From: Macrothele yani | Lineage: Eukaryota > Arthropoda > Arachnida > Araneae > Macrothelidae | Length of the DNA stretch: 64,000 nucleotides | Assembly (NCBI GenBank): GCA_039090855.1 | Contig: CM077005.1 | Coordinates: forward strand, 80,162,607 to 80,226,606 | Direction of reading: 5' to 3' | Shown here: positions 9,890-22,654 of the stretch, piece after piece | Numbering within the stretch: the stretch's first letter is position 1 | How the letters are laid out: each line of letters opens with the position of its first letter | Position numbers and translations under genes: made by a program | The notes under the pieces: generated by a model | What the model saw: the letters and a program-made list of their open reading frames with translations, nothing else | Told to the model about the DNA's origin: nothing | Database searches by the model: none

Positions 9890-10387
9890 TTATAGAAATA
9901 TGGTGTAAATGGAGGAACGGACAAAGCGATAACATAAGCACATACTTTTTTCACAAAAGATGTTCTAAAGAAAACAGTGCTGTTCATGATAATTATGTGA
10001 AAAAACTGCTCATAGCACATACAACAGAATGATGTGTAACAAGTGGATGATTTTCTCTAATCGCGCTCTTCCTTGCTTCACTAAACTTAAAAGTGATTTC
10101 CTTTGATAGCTCAATTTCACAAATGCCATGGGATCTCATAACAGATTTATTAGTTACATATTTTATCATTTTGGACATTCAAACAAGTCTTTTGAGCATC
10201 TATTTTCCCTGCCTCTCTCTGGTACTAAGAAGAACTACAGCCACTATTAGTACCAAAGAACTTAATAAACAACTTCAGATTGTCATTGAAATTATTTATC
10301 TATCATATCAAGAAATTATTTCAATGATAATTACTGACATGCTGAGAACTTTGTGTATAGGCATGAAATAATAATACAGTAGCACAA
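9890..10387. other. Unassigned sequence
   Basis: No coding similarity, inverted repeat or tandem repeat is recognised here. It separates two Penelope insertions. Confidence 0.4.
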
Positions 10388-11713
10388 AGTAATCAAGGTA
10401 GTTACCTTCAATGCACGATCTTAATAACAAGAGTCACTCACCATACAAATTTAAATTCGTTGGCTGAATTTAAAGATTTTATTGTATGCACAAATGTAAG
10501 AACTTTCAGGTTTCCTTAGAGCCCATTATCAGATACAGAAGAAGGAATAAGTTTAAATAGAGTATTACGTGACATAATATAGATATAAGATATTAATATG
10601 ACATAATGGCACGTGGCATCAAATTGTCAAACAACGTGGCATGTATCATGAAATAAAGAAAATAAAGAAAATGGAATGCAGAAATTAAAATATTCAACAT
10701 CACCTCAACCATGGCTTTCCCACCTTTATCATAAAAAAAAAGCTCTTAAGAAGCTCCACCAAGAAAACTCAACTACTCTCCAGAGGGACCAACAACTTTG
10801 TAGATATGTAGGTGCCATAGATTATTATTCAACCATAACATTTGTTCTCAAAGTCATTTGCAGAAACTTTCACCTGGAATTCGGAATACGTACTACAAAC
10901 ATTTTCCCGTTAATTAAAAAAGATCGAGACCAGGTAACAAAGCTAAACAAATTTGGCGTTTACAGCATCACCTTAAAAAGTATTGATGCTGACACTCCTG
11001 ATAGTAAATACATAGGATCTACAAAGCGTACACTAGCAACAAGACTGAATGAACATAAATATGCCGTTAAGAATGGACTTAAAAATTCTGCATTGTCTCG
11101 ACTCATGTGCGATGGCCTGCACTATCCAATTTGGAATGATGCTTCCATCATCGTAACACCTAGTGCTGTCTCTTCATCGCTGTTCACTGAGAGCCTAAAA
11201 AATTGCTACTCAGAGACATTTATGCTGTAATGACAATGTTCCAGTATCTATACCTACAATCTGGAAACTATTTACAAGTCTGAATACGAGGCAAACTGAG
11301 GACGAAATCACTTAATCTCGATTTCTGCTATAGTGCTCCTCGTTGTATCTCCAGATGAGAACAATACAATTAATTTAGTTACCTACTAAACTTCCTTATT
11401 TTTACAATGCAGTATAGTATGTATACCTGCATTCCATTTTCTTTATTTCATGATATATGCCACATTGTTTGACAATTTGATGCCATGTGACATTATGTTA
11501 TATTAACATCTGATATCTATATTATGTCACGTAACACTCTATTTAAGCTTATTCCTTCTTCTGTATCTGATGATGGGCTCTAGGGAAACCTGAAAGTTCT
11601 TATATTTGTACATACAATAAAATCTTTAAATTCAGCCAATGAATTTAAATTTGTATTGTGAGTGACTCTTGTTATTAAGATCGTGCATTGAAGGTAACTA
11701 TCTCGATTACTTT
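10388..11713 (+). mobile_element. Penelope-like element 2 with inverted terminal arms
   Basis: Two near-identical arms of about 290 bp face each other, 10388-10681 and 11427-11713. They start with a sequence complementary to GGTAACTATCTCGATTAC and contain the 3' UTR of the element. Between them lies one 3'-terminal coding fragment. Inverted pseudo-LTR arms flanking a truncated body are characteristic of Penelope-like elements. The right arm has a weak hammerhead-like core (CTGATGA at 11567, GAAAC at 11585) with a cleavable GUU but a poor stem II. Confidence 0.75.
10676..11230 (+). CDS. Penelope C-terminal fragment with GIY-YIG endonuclease
   Basis: An open frame of 184 codons covers the reverse transcriptase tail and a GIY-YIG nuclease: GVYSITLKSI at about residue 92, YIGSTKRTLATRLNEHKYAV with the key YIG, R and H near residues 115-135, and the last helix ending SETFML. 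The domain is uninterrupted, but the polymerase is missing, so it is a fragment of an element gene. The ATG at 10676 overlaps the left arm and is probably not a real start. Confidence 0.6.
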   Translation: MQKLKYSTSPQPWLSHLYHKKKALKKLHQENSTTLQRDQQLCRYVGAIDYYSTITFVLKVICRNFHLEFGIRTTNIFPLIKKDRDQVTKLNKFGVYSITLKSIDADTPDSKYIGSTKRTLATRLNEHKYAVKNGLKNSALSRLMCDGLHYPIWNDASIIVTPSAVSSSLFTESLKNCYSETFML

Positions 11714-11748
11714 GGACTATTTCTGCACAAATTTGAATTCTCCTAATA

Positions 11749-13440
11749 CAGTAGCAGCCATGGAAATTGCATCACCTGTAAAATGCTGTAGAAATGTGTT
11801 TATTTTGTAAATTAAAGTAGTATTGAGCTCCATACCTGCAAGGAATCATCATAAAGATTGTGTCATCCATGACAAAAGAAACATGAAAACACTTTTCATT
11901 AGCTACCAAAGTCTACTGCAACAATGTCTGCAGTAATTGCATCGCCCATTGGTATGAAACCCCATGAGAAGGTGTTTCGCTGTTATAAGCAAAATGAAAA
12001 GTTTTCGACAGTTAACACTGCATAAAAAGTCTGTGATTGTTGCTTTGAATGCTGAAGGTTTATCCTTCCATGAAATAGTGCAAAGAGTTCATTATCATCA
12101 ATCAACAATTCTGCATTTGTTACAAAGGATACGCAAACATGGCAGGAGGTAAACATGTCAATACCCTGTACCAGAATAGGATGCTGAAGCATCTCATCCT
12201 GTGAGAACATACAGATAGTTCGCCCAAACTGAAGGTATGGTGGGAACAGCAGACAGGCATAAAAGCAAGTGCACTAACTGTGTGATATCGTCTGTGCAAC
12301 ATGGGTCTCAAAGCCTACCATCCACGAAAGAAGCCATTACTGACCAGTAAAAATGCAGACAACAGCTTATTTAGGCTAAAGAGAATGGGGACTGAACAAC
12401 GCACATGTGGGATTCTGTTATGTATTTGGACGAATTGAAACTAAACCTGCGCGAATCCGACAGCAAACCGTATTTTAAAATAAAAAAGGTGAGGCCTTTA
12501 ACAGTGATTGCTTGGTGCGGACAATAAAGTTTCCTGTCAATCAAATGGTGTAGGAATGCAAATCCGGTAAAGGTATCGGCAGATTACATTTTATAAATGG
12601 GTCTCTGAATGCAGAGTGCTACAAAAACATCTAATCTGCCCAGTTAATTCCAACAATCCAGGAACAATTTGGTGACACTGAATCCTGCATCTTCCAGGAT
12701 GACTCTGCACCATGTCACTGCACCAGAAAAGTGGGTAAATTTTCATGTGTAATGTCTGTATGATTTGTTAGCATTATTGTAACTTAACCTGATACCCAAT
12801 ATTTGTGTTTAGGTCAAAAATTCCCTACAAGAGGCCAAGATCAGATGCCTAAGTTGGCCAGATAACAGTCCTGACCTAAACCCTATTAAGAATTGCTGGT
12901 ATATAATGGCCAAGAAAGTTGCAGAGGAGAGGCCTGACAATAAACAACTGCAGGAGTGCATTACAAGAGTTTAGTATCACGAGTTTGGTATAGAATATTT
13001 GAAGAAACTCGTCCATTCCACACCAGAGCACTGCAAAGCTTTCATTAAGACTCGATCGAGGTGGCCCTAGGAAGTATTAGGATCCTAAGAAATGGAAATA
13101 ATTGTTAATGCTATGTTTTAAAGAAATGGAAATAACTGTTCATGTAATGTTTTGTACGCCTACCTTACGCTACGAAAAAAAATAATTTTATTCTGGAACT
13201 GTGGAAAGCACATTCTTGCAACAGTGCTCCTGAACAGTATTGGTGAGCCTGTGGTATGAAATTACACTTATTTCAGCTAAATGTAGCATTATAATATGTA
13301 ATAATTTGCATTTCTTTTGTTTATTCTCTGTACTACATATATCATTACAAATCATGATCATAGCCTAAATATACTTCTTTGCACATCTGTTGACTGACTT
13401 TTGACATCTCATATGGGGTGCAATTTCCATGGCTGCTACT

Positions 13441-13441
<1 letters not shown>
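11749..13441 (+). mobile_element. Tc1-like transposon B, decayed
   Basis: The inverted ends are CAGTAGCAGCCATGGAAA at 11749 and its complement ending at 13441, each flanked by TA (11747-11748 and 13442-13443). The right TA is the first unit of a TAA microsatellite. The element is 1693 bp with one strongly degraded transposase gene. Confidence 0.85.
11964..13068 (+). pseudogene. Tc1-type transposase, heavily degraded
   Basis: The N-terminal helix-turn-helix is readable (HKKSVIVALNAEGLSFHEIV then STILHLLQRIRK). After a stop at 12150 the gene continues in fragments: YHPRKKPLLT near 12320, a D2-like FQDDSAPCH near 12695 and the E motif region DNSPDLNPIKNCW near 12860, where the expected E is K. 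The first catalytic D motif is not readable. It also ends with a typical C-terminal helix, KLVHSTPEHCKAFI. Confidence 0.65.
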
Positions 13442-13499
<58 letters not shown>

Positions 13500-13500
13500 C
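13442..13500 (+). repeat. (TAA)n microsatellite
   Basis: About 19 consecutive TAA units follow directly on the right end of transposon B. In the reverse frame they would read as a tyrosine run, which is not a gene. Confidence 0.95.
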
Positions 13501-13867
13501 AGGAGTAGGCAAAACCCCAAAAATTTCAGGCGCCAGCTCATTTTTCAAGAGATACAAGGAGAAAAAACACAATCAATCCAAACAAAACCTAAACATACAG
13601 AGTAATGACCTTCAACAGTCCAAATTAATGCATTATTTCTTAGACACTGTTCAATAATTCAGTGCAAAATCCACAACTAAAATTAGGGAGCATATTATAC
13701 ACTTGTATTAACAGTTTCATTTCAAAATAAGTTCTCATTTCAGAAAGTTCAACTTTTGTCTTCTGGTGTATAACATTCAATAAAAACAATAATGAATAAA
13801 TACACTTCTAAGCATGCCACGTGAAATCAATACCATAACTACAAACATCTCTCATGCTCACTCTGCA

Positions 13868-14098
13868 TCATCAATCATTATCAACCTACAGCTGTATGAA
13901 GATCTTCCCAAGCCTCTTCCAGAACTTTGTTGTGAACACGTCTTATCCTTGTCACTCTGACACACTTAGGAATTTTATCCACACATCTTCCACATAGTAT
14001 TCTTCTTCTGGGTCTTTTGCTATCCGCTGGAATGCAGTCGAGTATTTCAGTTGTCCAATGGTGGTCAGTTCTTCTCGGCATGTACCTCTCTTGAGATG
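13868..14098 (-). mobile_element. Old RTE LINE 3' fragment
   Basis: The minus strand resembles the last 230 bp of the RTE copy at 15509, including TDHHWTTEILDCIPADSKRP, the counterpart of a C-terminal block in the younger copy. It is clearly more diverged than the other three RTE copies in this window. Confidence 0.65.
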
Positions 14099-14518
14099 CA
14101 CTGAGAAATGAACTTCAGCCTGAATTCCTAATATCGGTGAAGAATACACAGCTCTGCTGGTGATAATGCCAAAAACTGATATAGGTATCAGATAATCTTC
14201 ATTATTTTGATTGCATCTTACCACCTCCATAAATGGATAAAATTGTTCCAATCCTGTCACCCTCCGAAAGAGCAGTGAAGAATGGTGATTTTTCTTTTCC
14301 AATTGTTTTTACAACTAGAGGAATCAGCTTTTTTTACATACATACACAAAGAAAAATCCAGACATGCAAAACAATTTCTATAATTGCAAAAAGAAAAATC
14401 TAGACATGCAAAACAATTTCTATAATTTCAAAAAGTGATATCTGCAGATGGGGATTAAAAAAACATAAAACTCTGGGGATTAAAAAAACATAAAACTCTG
14501 AGAACATTGGGATATCTA

Positions 14519-14830
<312 letters not shown>

Positions 14831-15508
14831 TCAATGTTATGAAAAAAATTTTAAAGGCACAATTTAAATACTAAACAGTACCAAAACTCCTAGTATTACA
14901 CCAAAATAATAATGGCCACATACACACATATTCCTTCAAATCGAGCAATATTACATTCTTGGATTTTTATTAATCCAGTATGATATATTGGGGTACTGAA
15001 ATATAAAACTTTACACATTTTTAGGGACAGTATTTGAACTACAGGTGCTCAAAAAGTAAAAAAAAATTCTAATTTTAGCATTTACATTTAAATGAATGAC
15101 CGTGCTAAATAAGACATTTTTATAAAACAAATATTTTAAATCTCTTTTTACATGGCTTTCATACATTTCAGACACAGCAATATTTTTAAGACAACCAAAA
15201 TTCTAAAAAAAAAACTTTTTTCCCCTTAAAAATCTCAAAAAGTGTGTGAGCACTATTCATCTACATTTGGCAACTTTCAATCTTAGTAGACCTCCCAAAA
15301 CACTAAAGTCATGACCATTCTTTTGAAGCAAAAAAAAACATGTGTCTGCACGTCTTTTGGAAAAACCACATGCAAGCATTGCTTCTAAAAAAAAAATATT
15401 TTCCGTCAATAACTTTGATCGTAATAATATTATGCTAAGTTTCTACTACACTTTGAATGATTCAATTTTCTCATAAACACATATTGTATTTTTTCTGATA
15501 TCATATTT

Positions 15509-18500
15509 ACATCATCATCATCATCATCATTGTCAACAATTATTAATCCACAGCTGGACGAAGGTCTCCCCAAGTTTCCTCCACAACGGTCAGTCTTGTG
15601 CCAGTCTCCTCCATGTCACTCCCGCATGCTTTCGAATTTCATCCACCCATCTTCCATGTGGTCTTCTTCTGGGTCTTTTCCTGTCCCTTGGAACCCAATC
15701 TAAAATTTCGGCTGTCCATCAATGGTCTGTCCTTCTGGCAGTATGTCCAGCCCATTGCCATTTCAGGGATTTAACTCTGATTATGATGTCTTCCACTCTT
15801 CTCATTTTTTGGATCCACGAGTTCCTCTTCTTATCTCTCCTGGTTACACCAAGCATGCACCTCTCCATGCTTTTTTGAGTTGTCTGCAGCCTTTGTATGT
15901 CGCTTTTAGTTAAGGTTCACGTCTCTGCACCATATGTAAGCACTGGAAGGATGCATTGATCAAACACTTTTCTTTTAAGACATAATGGCATATTGCTCTT
16001 GAAAATTATGCTATTTCTTCCAAAAGCTCTCCAGGCATGTTTCGTTCGCCGATTAATTTCTTCATCAATGTGACCCTCACTTGATATCTGCTGTCCAAGA
16101 TAAACGTACGTGTCTGTTATCTCCAGCTTTTCTCCATCAATCGATAAATCTTCATTTCTTGTAAAAGCATTGAACACCACTTTTGTCTTCTGAAAGTTCA
16201 TTTTTAATCCCACTTCTTTACTCTTGTCAGCAAGTTTTTGGATCATACTCTGCAGCTCTGATGGGGTAGTTGCAAAAATGACTATGTCGTCAGCAAAATG
16301 AAGGTGGGTTAGATAATCTCCATTAATCTTTATCCCTTTGTTTTCCCAGTTCAGTGATTGAAAGACATTTTCCAATGTGGCATTAAAGAGCTTCGGAGAT
16401 ATGGTGTCACCTTGTCTCACTCCTTTTCCAATTTTTATGTGTGTTGCATTTTCAAACAGCCGAATCTTTGCACTTGCATTTTCATAGATGTTATTAATGA
16501 TATTAATGTACACATCTTCAATACCGCAGGATTTCAGGGCCATTGTAACTGCTGATGGTTTCAGCGAATCAAAGGCTTTTTCATAATCGATAAAAGCCAT
16601 GCACAATGGAAGTTCATATTCCTTCGCTCTTTCAATTAGTTCTCTCAGTACGTGGATATGATTTATTGTGCTACTCCTGAATCCAGCTTGTTCTCTCGGT
16701 TGAGCCATGTCCAATGTGACCTTTAAGAGGTGTGAAAGAACTTTAGTGAAGATTTTATAAACCACTGATAGCAGTCTGATAGGACTGTAGTTCCCGAGAT
16801 CCTCAATGTCACCTTTTTTATGTAGCAAGATCATTGTAGCATTGTTCCAATCCTCAGGAATCTTCCCTTCATTAAGGCATCGAGTGAAAATTTGGGCGAG
16901 TACTGTTTCGATCTCTCCACTTGCTTCTTGTATGATGTCTACAGTAATTCCATCTTCTCCTGGAGCTTTTCCCCGCTTCATGTTCTTGATTGCATGTGCA
17001 ACTTCTGCTGGCAGGACTGGAAGAACTCTGGTACTGGTACCTTTCATGATGTCTGGAGTACATGTATCATCCCTTTCATATAATTTGGAGTAGAAATATT
17101 TCACTCTCGTCAAAATTCCGTCTCTATTTCTTGCTACAGAACCATCTTCTTTTCTCAGTGCCATAATCTGTTTTCTTCCCTTACTGAGATGTCCCTTTGC
17201 TATCTTTAGGCTTTGGTTGTTTTCAATTGCTTTCCTCACTAGTTCACGGTTGAATTTCCTTACGTCTTCAGTGATACTTTTTCGTACTGTCTTGCATAGC
17301 TCTATATATTCCACTTTGGAAGTCCCATCTTCTTTAGTTGTCCTCATCTCTCTTCTCTTTTGCATCAACATTTTGGTTTTTCCTGAGAATTTGTTCACAT
17401 GCAACTTGTTCTTTGACCCAGCTAATTTTGTTGCTGTTTCCACAAGAGCTTTGGTTACTTTTCTGTTGACTTCAGAAATATCCACTTCTTCCGATGTTAG
17501 GCCTTCTAAAGCAGAGAATCTGTTCTTCAGTTCCAACTTGAAGGTATTATGGTGTTTTTTAAGATTGGTTATGTCAATACATTTTGTTTGTGTTATGAGC
17601 TTGCTACGTTCGAGTTTAGTGTTGAGGTGCATCTTACATCTCACCAATCTATGGTCACTACCTGTGTTGAACTTGTTTAGCACACTGCAGTCTTCTATGA
17701 CGAATTTTTTGTTACACATAATAAAATCAATTTCACTTGTCGCCCCATTTGGATGTCTCCATGTCCATTTCCTGTGTGGCTTTTTCTTGAAAAAGAAGTT
17801 CAAGATGAAAAACCCTGCTGCCTCTGCAAACTCTACGAGAGTATTTCTATGCTGGTTTCTGTTGCCGTGACCGAATTTACCTACTGAAGTTTCATTCTGT
17901 TGCCGTTGCCCTATTTTTGCATTGAAATCTCCCATAATTATCTTTAAGTGCTGCTTACCTTTATTATTTAGAAGACGAATTTCCTCATAAAATTCTTCAA
18001 TTTCTTCTTCAGGATGACTTGTGGTGGGTGCATAAGTTTGAATAATCTGAGCCTGGTATCTTCTCGAGAGTTGGATAACGAGTCGTGCAGCTCTGTCAGA
18101 GGAACTTTCAACTTCTACCACTTTATCCTTCAGTTTCTTGTTTATTATAAATCCAACACCACTAGTTCTGCCAGTATCAGTCCCACGATAGTAGAAGAGA
18201 TGTCCACTTTTCAGTTCAATGAGATCTTCTCCTTTTCTCCTTACCTCACTTAGCCCGACGATGTCCCACTTGATCCTTTGTAGTTCCTCTTCTAATTCAA
18301 GAAGCCTTGAATCAGAAGATAGGGAGCGTCCGTTGTACGTAGCCAATGTCAGCATCAGATGGCAGCCTAGTCCGGTCCTCCGGGGATTCTTAGCACCCTC
18401 TGCCTTCATGTCGCACTGGCCCCTGCCTTGGCCAGGTACATTCCAGCTGCCGGAGACTGAGGGCCAAGATTTAAGTTGTGGAGTCATTTTGCAGGGGTTT

Positions 18501-18645
18501 GGCCAAAACTCACCACGCTGGCCAAGCGGGTTGGTGAGTGTGGGATAGCATTTCCTCTAATCCCGATGGTATAGTTATACCGCTATTGGCGGTCGTCAGA
18601 GCCCCTTTAGTGGGAACAGGATGTACCACGAGAAGGCGGGGTTGA
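15509..18645 (-). mobile_element. Near-complete RTE-clade LINE
   Basis: A long reading frame with endonuclease and reverse transcriptase is followed by a short 3' UTR ending in (ATG)n at 15530-15511. This microsatellite-like tail is typical of RTE elements. The 5' UTR on the minus side, about 18640-18490, is GC-rich. The copy has only a few disabling changes and is the youngest-looking LINE in the window. Confidence 0.88.
15537..18487 (-). pseudogene. RTE endonuclease-reverse transcriptase, one nonsense change in the core gene
   Basis: The 856-codon open frame starts at 18487. The APE-type endonuclease has LATYNGRSL (about residue 47), GLSEVRRKG, TYAPTTSH, GDFNAKIG (about 187) and SDHRLVRC (about 278). 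The reverse transcriptase has YSPIRLLSVVYKIF, REQAGFRS, MAFIDYEKAFDS, GVRQGDTISP and the catalytic FADDIVIF. The frame stops at 15917 where a conserved Trp codon (TGG in the sister copies, YGAETW) is TGA. Downstream the same frame continues to the C-terminus with one further stop near 15584. The protein would nick DNA and copy its own RNA into the gap. Confidence 0.88.
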
Positions 18646-18672
18646 CATTTGTCAAGCAGAGGCTGTGATGTT

Positions 18673-19521
18673 ACGCATCACCTGACCTTACTAATTGAAA
18701 GAGCGAGGGAATATGAACTTCCATTGTGCATGGCTTTTATCGATTATGAAAAAGCCTTTGATTCGGTGAAACCATCCGCAGTTACAATGGCTCTGAAATC
18801 CTGCGGTATTGAAGATGCGTACATTAATATTATTAATAACATCTATGAAAATGCAAGTGCAAAGATTCGGCGGTTTGAAAATACAACACACATAAAAATT
18901 GGAAAAGGAGTGAGACAAGGTGACACCATATCTCCGAAGCTCTTTAATGCCACATTGGAAAATGTCTTTCAATCACTGAACTGGGAAAACAGAGAGATAA
19001 AGATTAATGGAGATTATATAACCCACCTTCCTTTTGCTGACGACATAATAATTTTTACAACTACCCCATCAGAGCTGCAGAGAATGATCCAGGAACTTGC
19101 TGACAAGAGTAAAGAAGTGGGATTAAAAATGAACTTTCAGAAGACAAAAGTGATGTTTAATGCTTTTACAAGAAATGAAGATTTATCAATTGATGGAGAA
19201 AAGCTGGAGATAACAGACACGTACGTTTATCTTGGACAGCAGATATCAAGTGAGGGTCACATTGATGAAGAAATTAATCGGCGTACAAAACTTGCCTGGA
19301 GAGCTTTTGGAAGAAACAGCATAATTTTCAAGAGCAATATGCCATTATGTCTTAAAAGAAAAGTGTTTGATCAATGCATCCTTCCAGTGCTTACGTATGG
19401 TGCAGAGACTTGGACCTTAACTAAAAGAGACATACAAAGGCTGCAGACAACTCAAAAAAGCATGGAGAGGTGCATGCTTGGTGTAACCAGGAGAGATAAG
19501 AAGAGGAACTCGTGGATCTGA
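18673..19521 (+). pseudogene. RTE reverse transcriptase, C-terminal half
   Basis: The frame carries MAFIDYEKAFDSVKPSAV, GVRQGDTISP, FADDIIIFTT and YGAETWTLTKRDI, intact up to a stop after RNSWI at 19519. Beyond that the frame continues with a few changes to LGETFVQQWIDN near 19790. The endonuclease and the N-terminal part of the polymerase are absent, so it cannot move by itself. Confidence 0.8.
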
Positions 19522-19818
19522 AAAATGACAAGAGTGGAAGACATCATAATCAGAGTTAAATCCCTGAAATGGTAATGGGCTGGACATACTGCCAGAAGAA
19601 CAGACCATCGATGGACAGCCGAAATTTTAGATTGGATTCCAAGGGACAGGAAAAGACCCAGAAGAAGACCACATGGAAGATGGGTGGATGAAATTCGAAA
19701 GTATGTGGGAGTGACATGGAGGAGACTGGCACAAGACAGACCGTTGTGGAGGAAACTTGGGGAGACCTTCGTCCAGCAGTGGATTGATAATGGTTGACGA
19801 TGATGATGATGATGATAT
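18691..19818 (+). mobile_element. 5'-truncated RTE LINE, inverted relative to its neighbour
   Basis: The copy starts inside the reverse transcriptase (LIERAREYELPLCM) and ends with (GATGAT)n at about 19800-19818. It repeats 15509-16650 in opposite orientation with few differences, so the two can form a stem of about 1.1 kb with a 2-kb loop. Both have their own 3' tail, so they are separate insertions and not one twin-primed copy. Confidence 0.85.
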
Positions 19819-20431
19819 ATATATTAAATCACATTTGTGCCTTATACCGGAAAATGAACAATTATTAAAAAATAGAAAAAAATTCATTAACCCAAGGGAA
19901 AATTTGAGACTTTTTATGGCTTTCATTGCTCTTTTCTGAATTTGTGACTTTTTGCTGACTTTTATGACCAATGCAGCATATAAAAACCTAACTGAAAAAA
20001 TTATTTTCAGGCAAGTTCAGTAAAGTCTCAAACTGCAAAATATTTTTGAAATGTACAATATCATTTATGGTAAATTTCATGTCAGCATTTTATGGCTTGT
20101 TTAACATTCCCTAAGCACAGTTCTTACACGTTAATTGTTATTTCACTTAATTACACCTACGAAAACTCCATCCCATTCATGTAAATCAATCTTGTTTCAA
20201 TTTAAGTGGCTATTCAGTGTATCTTTTGCCTTCCACCACATATATATCAGGCTGTCGGAAAAGTCATGACATATTTTGGCACCCGATGGCGGTTGGGCGG
20301 TTTTGGAATTACTGGAGGCATGTGCAGCTCTGTTATCGCTATGGCATTCAACAGGTGCCAGTTCTAGCTGCAGTCTAAAAGGAATAGTGAGCGATTTGGT
20401 TGATTTGCGGAAATTTAACATCAAGTTGAAG

Positions 20432-21675
20432 ATGGAAGACCAAACTGTGCGCATTTTCGCCATATTTTCTGTTTTACGCCCGTAAAGGGAAAAACGTGCG
20501 TCAAGCTTGTGAAAAGTTGCGTAAAGTGTACGGTGATAATGCTCTACAAGAACATCAGTGGCAGCGGTGGTTCGCAAAATTAGGTGCTGGCGATTTTGAC
20601 CTCAACGATGCTTCTCAGTCATGGAGGCCCACCGAGGTTGATGACTACCAAATCAAGGCATTGATCGAGTCAAACCCACGTTACACAACACGAGAGATTG
20701 CAGACACATTGCACATCCATCATCTAAGTATTCATGACCACCTGAAGAATCTGGGATACGTAAGCAAGCTCGATGTGTGGGTTCCTCACGAACTCAAAGA
20801 AGCTCAATTGACGGCGCGTATAAACATCTGCGATAAGCTCATTAAACGTGAGGAAAACGATACTTTTTGAAGCGTCTGTAACTGGTGACGAAAAGTGGAT
20901 TGTGTACAACAATGTACTGCGCACACGGTCCTGGTCCCGACGTGCTGCTTTGCCTCAAACAACATCCAACGCAGACATTCATCAGGGAAAGGTTCTGGTC
21001 TCAGTGTCGTGTTTTTCGAGCTCCTACCACGGAACCAAACAATCAATTTGAATGTGTACTGTCAGCAATTGGACAGTTTGAACGAATCCATCATCCAGAA
21101 ACGTCCACAGCTTGTTAATCGTAAAGGTGGTGTGTTCCATCACGACAACGCGAGACCACACACAAGTTTGATCACCCGCCAAAAATTATTGGAGCTTGGG
21201 TGAAATGTGTTTCCACACCCAGCATATTCGCTTGACCTTGCGCCGTCAGACTTCCACTTGTTTCGCTCTCTTCAACAGTCCTTGCGTGGTATAACATTCA
21301 ATTCAGATGAGGCTGTAAATCAGTACCTTGTACAGTTTTTTACCACGAAAGACAGGTCCTTCTATGAACGAGGCATTCTGCAGATCACTGAAAGATGGCA
21401 AAAGGTTATTTTGCCATCTTTCACAGTTTTTTACCACGAAAGACACCTTGTACAGTTTTTTACCACGAAAGACAGGTCCTTCTATGAACGAGGCATTCTG
21501 CTCTCTTCAACAGTCCTTGCGTGGTATAACATTCAGTTCAGATGAGGCTGTAAATCAGTACCTTGTACAGTTTTTTACCACGAAAGACAGGTCCTTCTAT
21601 GAACGAGGCATTCTGCAGATCACTGAAAGATGGCAAAAGGTTATCGAACAAAACGGTCATTATATCATTGATTGA
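20432..21675 (+). pseudogene. mariner DD34D transposase (broken)
   Basis: After frameshifts near 20480 the N-terminal helix-turn-helix reads VRQACEKLRKVYGDNAL and WFAKLGAGDFDLND, as in SETMAR-like mariners. The second DNA-binding half has IADTLHIHHLSIHDHLKNLG. Catalytic motifs are TGDEKWI (about 20885), HHDNARPHTS (about 21140) and YSLDLAPSDFHLF (about 21220). Frame changes at about 20865 and 21200, a stop at 21200 and the 3' duplication make it non-functional. Confidence 0.82.
21255..21660 (+). repeat. Rearranged tandem duplication inside the mariner gene
   Basis: The segment with CGAAAGACAGGTCCTTCTA and GAACGAGGCATTCTGC occurs three times (about 21345, 21465 and 21580), and CTCTTCAACAGTCCTTGCG occurs twice (about 21268 and 21503). 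A short piece, TTTTGCCATCTTTCACAG, at about 21410 is inverted relative to the neighbouring GATGGCAAAAGG. It looks like template switching within the element. Confidence 0.85.
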
Positions 21676-22654
21676 TCTTTGTTCTTTCTATCAATAAATG
21701 ACCTTTGCAAAACATGGCTAAAATATGTCATGACTTTTTCAACAACCCAATATTTTTTTCACTTGTAAAAGCTACCTGCACTGACTGCAAATATTTTCTC
21801 TTTTTGCACTACTATGTTAAGTAAGCAATGTAAGCATAGCATAATAAAGTATGCAATGCTAAATTATGAAAATGAAATGAATAATGGATACAAATAGCAA
21901 CAAACAATAATTGAAAGAAATACATAATGATCTAATTCTATCAATTTCACTGTAAGTTTCCTAACATTCTAATCCATTAACAAGTGCTTAAAGTCAACTA
22001 TAGTGCTTAAAGTTAACAGTGCTTAAGTCACTTACCTATTTAGGCAACATAACAATATTTTCAGTTTTAAATGAACTGACATTAACTTGTAAATTGTTGT
22101 CAAAATTCTCTCGCCCAACTTAAGCTGTTGTATTGATTTTACTTCATACGATTTGTGGTATAGCTCTCTCTAAAGAGGTAATCCAAATCTTAATGGAGAC
22201 TGGTGATATTTTCAAAACATAATGACTTTTTTTTTTTCTTTTACAAAATCAACCACTTTCTACTTTTCCTGATAGATTATGAGTGACTAAACATTTCTTT
22301 TAACACTTGATCCTCTTCAAATTTTAATTGTAACTAAAATAATTTGCATTTACACAGGCAATGCACTTATAATTACCTGGAATAGAAGGGAAATAAAGTT
22401 CCCTATATAATCAGTAAATACAATGTGCAGCTAACCTATGAACCAGGATTTATATATTTATAAGTATACATTAGTGCAATTACAGCACAGGTGCAACCAT
22501 AGTAATAATATATATAAGGTGTGCCGCATAAATATAGAGACAGTTGACTTTGAGCCGTGAACGCAATGCAAATATAGGTAGGAAGCTGAAGTGGTACCTA
22601 ATTAGACATAACTCTACAACAAACGTTTCGATCCGTCGAGATGACCGGATTGTC

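Larger units (their letters stand above)
20247..21750 (+). mobile_element. mariner-family transposon with internal triplication
   Basis: Inverted ends share AAAAGTCATGACATATTTT: the left reads CAGGCTGTCGGAAAAGTC from 20248 and the right is its imperfect complement ending at 21750. Both are flanked by TA. The element is longer than a usual mariner of about 1.3 kb because of repeated segments near the 3' end (see the separate repeat entry). Confidence 0.85.

Noticed and set aside
13345..13572. Minus-strand frame with a long tyrosine run
   Set aside because: It is a translation of the TAA microsatellite, with no other protein-like content.
17217..17870. 217-codon plus-strand frame
   Set aside because: It lies antisense to the RTE reverse transcriptase gene, whose motifs are clear, so it is a shadow.
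22516..22560. Second inverted end pairing with the Tc3-like element
   Set aside because: GTGCCGCATAAATATAGAGAC resembles the true left end at 22697, but no partner was found. The inner copy pairs better with the right end.
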